DNA from: Pacificibacter maritimus
GTDB taxonomy: Bacteria > Pseudomonadota > Alphaproteobacteria > Rhodobacterales > Rhodobacteraceae
Reading direction: 5' to 3'
DNA: 64,000 nucleotides
Assembly (NCBI RefSeq): GCF_003814915.1
Contig: NZ_RKQK01000005.1
Coordinates: forward strand, 124,001 to 188,000
Shown: positions 55,125 through 64,000 of the stretch, piece after piece
How the letters are laid out: the number at the start of each line of letters is the position of its first letter
How positions within the stretch are numbered: position 1 is the stretch's first letter
Made by a program: the position numbers and the translations under genes
Notes under the pieces: model-generated
Told to the model about the DNA's origin: nothing
The model's database searches: none
The model's input: the letters and a program-made list of their open reading frames with translations, nothing else

Positions 55125-58100
55125 ATGATGCACATGGCTTCGACCTACCTTGGCCAGAAACGGCTCCGGAAGTACTACGGCAAAATTCGTGAAGTTCTAG
55201 AAATGCCGAACCTCATTGAGGTTCAAAAATCTTCATACGATCTCTTTTTGAAGTCTGGCGATGAGCCACAGCCGCTTGACGGCGAAGGCATCAAAGGTGT
55301 TTTCCAATCGGTTTTCCCGATCAAGGATTTCAACGAGACATCTGTACTCGAGTTTGTGAAATACGAACTTGAAGCCCCGAAATACGATGTAGAGGAATGT
55401 CAGCAACGTGACATGACTTACAGCGCACCACTGAAAGTGACGTTGCGCCTTATCGTATTTGATGTGGACGAAGACACGGGTGCCAAGTCTGTTAAAGACA
55501 TTAAAGAACAAGATGTATTCATGGGCGACATGCCTTTGATGACACCAAATGGAACCTTCGTCGTGAACGGCACAGAGCGCGTGATCGTGTCTCAGATGCA
55601 CCGTTCTCCTGGTGTGTTCTTTGATCATGATAAAGGTAAAACACACTCGTCTGGCAAGTTGCTGTTCGCATGTCGTATTATCCCATACCGCGGTTCTTGG
55701 TTGGATTTTGAATTCGACGCAAAAGATGCCGTTTATGTGCGTATTGACCGCCGTCGCAAATTGCCTGTGACGTCTTTGTTGTATGCTCTTGGTCTTGACC
55801 AAGAAGGCATCATGGACGCTTACTACGAAACTGTTGAGTACAAGCTTGAAAAGAACAAAGGTTGGGTGACCCCGTTCTTCCCAGAGCGCGTACGCGGCAC
55901 GCGTCCTACATTCGACTTGGTCGATGCTGGCACGGGCGAAGTGATCTGCAAAGCTGGCGATAAAATGACGCCACGCGCAGTGAAGAAGATTATCGATGAA
56001 GGTTCAGTTTCTGAGCTTCTTGTTCCCTACGAGAACATCATCGGTAAATACGTTGCGAAAGACATCATCAACGAAGAAACTGGTGCGATTTACGTCGAAG
56101 CTGGTGATGAACTTGAGCTAGAGATGGACAAAGACGGTACAGTCATCGGTGGATCTTTGAAAGATCTTTTGGATGCGGGTATCACTGATATCCCTGTGCT
56201 TGACATCGACGGCGTGAACGTTGGCCCATACATCCGCAACACGCTTGCGCAAGATAAAAACATGAACCGCGAAACTGCGCTCATGGATATCTACCGTGTG
56301 ATGCGCCCAGGCGAGCCACCGACCGTTGATGCAGCGTCGACTTTGTTCGAAAGCTTGTTCTTCGATTCCGAGCGCTACGATCTTTCCGCGGTTGGCCGTG
56401 TGAAAATGAACATGCGTCTTGATCTCGATGCGCCTGACACACACCGCACTTTGCGCCGCGAAGACATCATCGCTTGTATCAAAGCTTTGGTTGAATTGCG
56501 TGACGGCAAAGGCGACATCGACGATATCGATCACTTGGGCAACCGTCGTGTGCGTTCTGTTGGCGAGCTGATGGAAAACCAATACCGTGTTGGTCTTTTG
56601 CGCATGGAACGTGCGATCAAAGAACGCATGTCTTCTGTCGAAATCGACACAGTCATGCCGCAAGATTTGATCAACGCGAAACCTGCGGCTGCTGCTGTGC
56701 GTGAGTTCTTTGGTTCTTCCCAGCTGTCACAGTTCATGGACCAAACCAACCCATTGTCCGAAGTCACACACAAGCGTCGCTTGTCTGCGCTTGGGCCAGG
56801 TGGTTTGACACGCGAACGTGCAGGCTTTGAAGTCCGCGATGTTCACATCACGCACTACGGTCGTATGTGTCCAATTGAGACCCCAGAGGGTCCGAACATT
56901 GGTCTGATCAACTCACTCGCAACCTTCGCGCGTGTGAACAAATACGGCTTCATCGAAACACCATACCGTAAAGTTGTTGACGGTCAGGTGACTGACGATG
57001 TGCAGTACATGTCCGCGACCGAAGAAATGCGTCACACTGTGGCGCAGGCCAACGCATCTTTGGATGAAAACGGTCGTTTCACAAACGACTTCGTGTCCAC
57101 ACGTCAGTCTGGTGAGCACGCGCTCAACCCGCCTGAAAATGTAGACTTGATCGACGTTTCACCAAAACAGCTGGTCTCTGTCGCTGCGTCCTTGATCCCA
57201 TTCCTTGAAAATGACGATGCCAACCGCGCCTTGATGGGCTCGAACATGCAACGTCAGGCTGTTCCACTTTTGCGTGCGGAAGCACCGCTTGTGGGTACAG
57301 GTATCGAAGAAGTTGTGGCCCGCGATTCCGGTGCTGCGATCATGGCGAAACGTGCTGGTGTTATCGACCAAGTTGATGCGACACGTATCGTTGTACGTGC
57401 GACCCACGATCTTGAGCCTGGCGATCCAGGTGTAGACATTTACCGTCTGCGCAAGTTCCAGCGTTCGAACCAAAACACCTGTATCAACCAAAAACCACTG
57501 GTTAAGGTTGGCGACACTGTTGGCAAAAACGAAGTGATTGCTGACGGCCCGTCTACGGATATGGGCGAATTGGCTTTGGGTAAAAACGTCTGCGTGGCGT
57601 TTATGCCTTGGAACGGCTACAACTACGAAGACTCGATCTTGATCTCTGAGCGCATCGCACGCGATGACGTTTTCACATCTGTACACATCGAGGAATTCGA
57701 AGTTGCAGCCCGTGATACGAAGCTTGGGCCAGAAGAAATCACGCGCGATATTCCAAACGTCGGCGAGGAAGCTCTGCGCAACCTTGACGAAGCAGGGATC
57801 GTCTACATCGGCGCTCACGTTGAGCCAGGTGACATTCTCGTTGGTAAGATCACACCAAAAGGCGAAAGCCCGATGACACCAGAAGAAAAACTTCTGCGCG
57901 CCATCTTTGGTGAAAAAGCCTCTGACGTGCGTGACACATCTTTGCGTGTGAAACCAGGTGACTACGGCACAATCGTAGAAGTCCGCGTCTTCAACCGCCA
58001 CGGCGTTGAAAAAGATGAGCGCTCTGTTCAGATCGAACGTGAAGAAATCGAACGCCTCGCACGTGACCGCGACGACGAAATGGGCATCTTGGACCGCAAC

Positions 58101-59270
58101 ATCTATGCGCGTCTGAAATCCATGATCATCGGCAAAGTCGCGGCCAAAGGCCCCAAAGGCGTTGCGCCAAATGTTGTCATCGATGATGCACTTTTGGACC
58201 AGCTCTCAAAAGGTCAGTGGTGGCAGCTCGCACTTGAAGACGAAGACGATGCAATCATCGTTGAAGCTTTGAACGAACAGTACGAAATTCAAAAACGTGC
58301 GCTTGAGCACCGCTTTGAAGACAAAGTCGAAAAAGTCCGTCGCGGCGATGATTTGCCTCCGGGCGTGATGAAGATGGTCAAAGTCTTTATCGCTGTGAAG
58401 CGTAAGCTTCAGCCGGGTGATAAGATGGCCGGTCGTCACGGGAACAAAGGTGTGATTTCACGCGTTGTTCCAATGGAAGATATGCCGTTCCTTGCGGATG
58501 GTACGCCAGTTGATTTCTGTCTGAACCCCCTCGGCGTTCCATCACGTATGAACGTTGGTCAGATCTTGGAAACACACATGGGCTGGGCCGCGCGCGGCAT
58601 GGGTATTCAGGTAGACGAAGCTCTGCAAGAATACCGTCGCACCGGTGATATGACGCCTGTCAAAGACGCGATGAAATTCGTCTATGGCGACAATGTGTAC
58701 GACGAAGGTCTTGCTGATCTTGCAGATGAAGATCTGCTTGAAAAAGCGGGCAACGTCACAAACGGTGTTCCAATCGCGACACCTGTTTTTGATGGCGCTA
58801 AAGAGGCTGACATCAACGAAGCATTGGCAAAAGCTGGCTTTGACACCTCGGCACAGTCTGTCTTGTTTGATGGCCGCACAGGTGAGCAATTCTCACGTCG
58901 TGTAACCGTTGGCATGAAATACCTGCTGAAACTGCATCACCTTGTGGACGACAAAATCCACGCGCGTTCAACTGGTCCATACTCTCTTGTTACACAGCAA
59001 CCGCTGGGTGGTAAGGCGCAGTTTGGTGGTCAGCGCTTTGGTGAGATGGAAGTCTGGGCACTGGAAGCATACGGCGCGGCATACACGCTGCAAGAGATGC
59101 TTACAGTGAAATCAGATGACGTCGCTGGTCGTGCAAAAGTCTACGAGTCGATCGTCAAGGGCGAAGACAACTTTGAAGCGGGTATCCCCGAGTCCTTCAA
59201 TGTTCTTGTCAAAGAAGTCCGTGGCCTCGGTCTCAACATGGAACTCCTGGATGCGGAGGATGAGGAATAG
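55125..59270 (+). CDS. rpoB: RNA polymerase beta subunit
   Basis: 1381 residues with all beta-subunit blocks: [20 protein letters not shown] at the start, the rifampicin region [20 protein letters not shown] followed by [19 protein letters not shown] (residues of the sensitive type), the NADFDGDQ partner blocks and [20 protein letters not shown] at the end. Several ATGs cluster at 55125, 55128 and 55134; the last begins [11 protein letters not shown], the family's usual start, while the ribosome site AAAAGG suits the earlier two. Confidence 0.97.
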   Translation: MMHMASTYLGQKRLRKYYGKIREVLEMPNLIEVQKSSYDLFLKSGDEPQPLDGEGIKGVFQSVFPIKDFNETSVLEFVKYELEAPKYDVEECQQRDMTYSAPLKVTLRLIVFDVDEDTGAKSVKDIKEQDVFMGDMPLMTPNGTFVVNGTERVIVSQMHRSPGVFFDHDKGKTHSSGKLLFACRIIPYRGSWLDFEFDAKDAVYVRIDRRRKLPVTSLLYALGLDQEGIMDAYYETVEYKLEKNKGWVTPFFPERVRGTRPTFDLVDAGTGEVICKAGDKMTPRAVKKIIDEGSVSELLVPYENIIGKYVAKDIINEETGAIYVEAGDELELEMDKDGTVIGGSLKDLLDAGITDIPVLDIDGVNVGPYIRNTLAQDKNMNRETALMDIYRVMRPGEPPTVDAASTLFESLFFDSERYDLSAVGRVKMNMRLDLDAPDTHRTLRREDIIACIKALVELRDGKGDIDDIDHLGNRRVRSVGELMENQYRVGLLRMERAIKERMSSVEIDTVMPQDLINAKPAAAAVREFFGSSQLSQFMDQTNPLSEVTHKRRLSALGPGGLTRERAGFEVRDVHITHYGRMCPIETPEGPNIGLINSLATFARVNKYGFIETPYRKVVDGQVTDDVQYMSATEEMRHTVAQANASLDENGRFTNDFVSTRQSGEHALNPPENVDLIDVSPKQLVSVAASLIPFLENDDANRALMGSNMQRQAVPLLRAEAPLVGTGIEEVVARDSGAAIMAKRAGVIDQVDATRIVVRATHDLEPGDPGVDIYRLRKFQRSNQNTCINQKPLVKVGDTVGKNEVIADGPSTDMGELALGKNVCVAFMPWNGYNYEDSILISERIARDDVFTSVHIEEFEVAARDTKLGPEEITRDIPNVGEEALRNLDEAGIVYIGAHVEPGDILVGKITPKGESPMTPEEKLLRAIFGEKASDVRDTSLRVKPGDYGTIVEVRVFNRHGVEKDERSVQIEREEIERLARDRDDEMGILDRNIYARLKSMIIGKVAAKGPKGVAPNVVIDDALLDQLSKGQWWQLALEDEDDAIIVEALNEQYEIQKRALEHRFEDKVEKVRRGDDLPPGVMKMVKVFIAVKRKLQPGDKMAGRHGNKGVISRVVPMEDMPFLADGTPVDFCLNPLGVPSRMNVGQILETHMGWAARGMGIQVDEALQEYRRTGDMTPVKDAMKFVYGDNVYDEGLADLADEDLLEKAGNVTNGVPIATPVFDGAKEADINEALAKAGFDTSAQSVLFDGRTGEQFSRRVTVGMKYLLKLHHLVDDKIHARSTGPYSLVTQQPLGGKAQFGGQRFGEMEVWALEAYGAAYTLQEMLTVKSDDVAGRAKVYESIVKGEDNFEAGIPESFNVLVKEVRGLGLNMELLDAEDEE

Positions 59271-59325
59271 GGGCTTTGCCCTTATTTCTCTCCCCCTTTC
59301 CGCAACAATTTGAGGAACTCAAAAC

Positions 59326-63570
<4,245 letters not shown>

Positions 63571-63585
63571 GCTTCGGATAAGAGA

Positions 63586-63626
63586 CAAAAAAGGGCCTCG
63601 CAAAATTGTGGGGCCCTTTGCTATTT
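63586..63626. terminator. Terminator after rpoC
   Basis: AAAGGGCC (63590-63597) pairs with GGCCCTTT (63612-63619), followed by GCTATTTTT; an A run precedes it, so it may serve the leftward gene ending at 63674 too. Confidence 0.85.
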
Positions 63627-63673
63627 TTGCGCCAGACAACAAGGTGTTTATCAAAGGCCGCTGGCAAAGTCGG

Positions 63674-64000
63674 CTATGTGCGCAGTTTCTTCGCCGTAGC
63701 CATATGTTCAATGTAGCGTGAATCATCTCGCGGATCGCTACCGGTATTTTCATTCAACATCTTTACGTATTGCGCGCAGTTCAGATGGTGTAGCGCCTTT
63801 AAGTCTGGAACTGTCATCAAAGCATCGTAGATAGGCTGAAATCTATCTGTCAATTTTCGTGCACTTGTCTCACGCGTTTCGTTGCGGTTGTAGCGCTCGA
63901 AAAATTCAGCTGAATATCGCGGTTTGTTTGATTTGCGGTACAGGCCGCGCGCGCCAGCTTTGGCTGAAAAGCTTTCAAACCATTTGGTGATGTAATGATT
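63674..64000 (-). CDS. C-terminal part of an unidentified protein (runs in from the window end)
   Basis: The last 108 codons and stop (TAG at 63674-63676) of a leftward gene whose start is outside the window. The visible part is hydrophilic and basic (AGARGLYRKSNKPRYSAEFF, RNETRETSARKLTDRF), ending ATAKKLRT. There is no membrane segment or motif I can name. Only the frame and its position converging on rpoC are certain. Confidence 0.7.
   Translation of the reverse strand, partial: NHYITKWFESFSAKAGARGLYRKSNKPRYSAEFFERYNRNETRETSARKLTDRFQPIYDALMTVPDLKALHHLNCAQYVKMLNENTGSDPRDDSRYIEHMATAKKLRT

Noticed and set aside
57159-58001. 280-codon reverse-strand frame inside rpoB
   Set aside because: A shadow created by the biased codon use of rpoB; the sequence is rich in Asp, Val, His and Phe in the way antisense shadows are.

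Overview
The window looks like a chromosomal stretch of an alphaproteobacterium of the order Rhodobacterales (Roseobacter group). The reasons are the moderate GC, the close match of the housekeeping proteins to that group as far as I can judge by eye, and several typical neighbourhoods: a peptide deformylase, a deformylase-like protein and fmt in a row; pckA divergent from chvI-chvG followed by a short hprK, rapZ, an EIIA protein and HPr; and DUF1636, DUF6473 and DUF1491 proteins. No prophage, insertion sequence or CRISPR array was seen. The window is mostly core genome with a few accessory or decaying pieces.

Layout. 1-321 is the start of a lytic transglycosylase gene that leaves the window. 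406-12058 is a cobalamin (vitamin B12) block: a leftward operon (DUF1636 protein, cobC, cobD/cbiB), a small receiver-domain gene, a glutathione transferase-like gene, and a rightward operon of overlapping genes (His-rich membrane protein, CbiX-like chelatase, a CobH fusion, cobL, cobI, a CbiG-CobJ fusion, cobM). The rightward operon is preceded by a 333-base leader with mutually exclusive hairpins that may be a regulatory RNA. The cobalamin adenosyltransferase lies apart at about 43.4-44.0 kb.

12.2-22.3 kb holds a small hypothetical gene, a MalY-type lyase, the deformylase/fmt operon, GlsB-like small membrane proteins, a secreted phytase with a secreted partner, a TRIC-like channel, rnhA, DUF3429, ispH, an NYN-domain gene and folK. 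22.4-31.2 kb is a rightward housekeeping run: rpoZ, the (p)ppGpp enzyme, DUF2062, pdxJ, a LysE-type exporter, acpS, lepB, rnc, era, DUF1491, recO. A TauE/SafE permease and pckA converge on a shared terminator. 34.2-39.6 kb carries ChvI-ChvG, a truncated HPr kinase, RapZ, EIIA, HPr and an acyltransferase, which reads as an envelope-stress plus regulatory-PTS operon.

39.6-45.8 kb holds hydroxybutyryl-CoA dehydrogenase, DUF6473, the electron-transfer flavoprotein genes, the adenosyltransferase, a HIG1-like protein, an SDR and an SH3 protein. From 45.9 kb to the end come parC and the translation/transcription cluster: tuf, tRNA-Trp, secE, nusG, rplK, rplA, rplJ, rplL, rpoB, rpoC. The usual secE-nusG junction is interrupted by a frameshifted remnant of a pyridoxamine-phosphate-oxidase-family gene, and a CatB-type acetyltransferase sits between tuf and the tRNA. 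The last 330 bases hold the C-terminus of an unidentified leftward gene.

The points I would look at first are the candidate switch before the cob operon, the deformylase-like protein lacking catalytic residues, the unknown domain fused to CobH, the chelatase with repeated CxxC motifs and His tail, the direct repeats between pckA and chvI, and the PPOX-family remnant.
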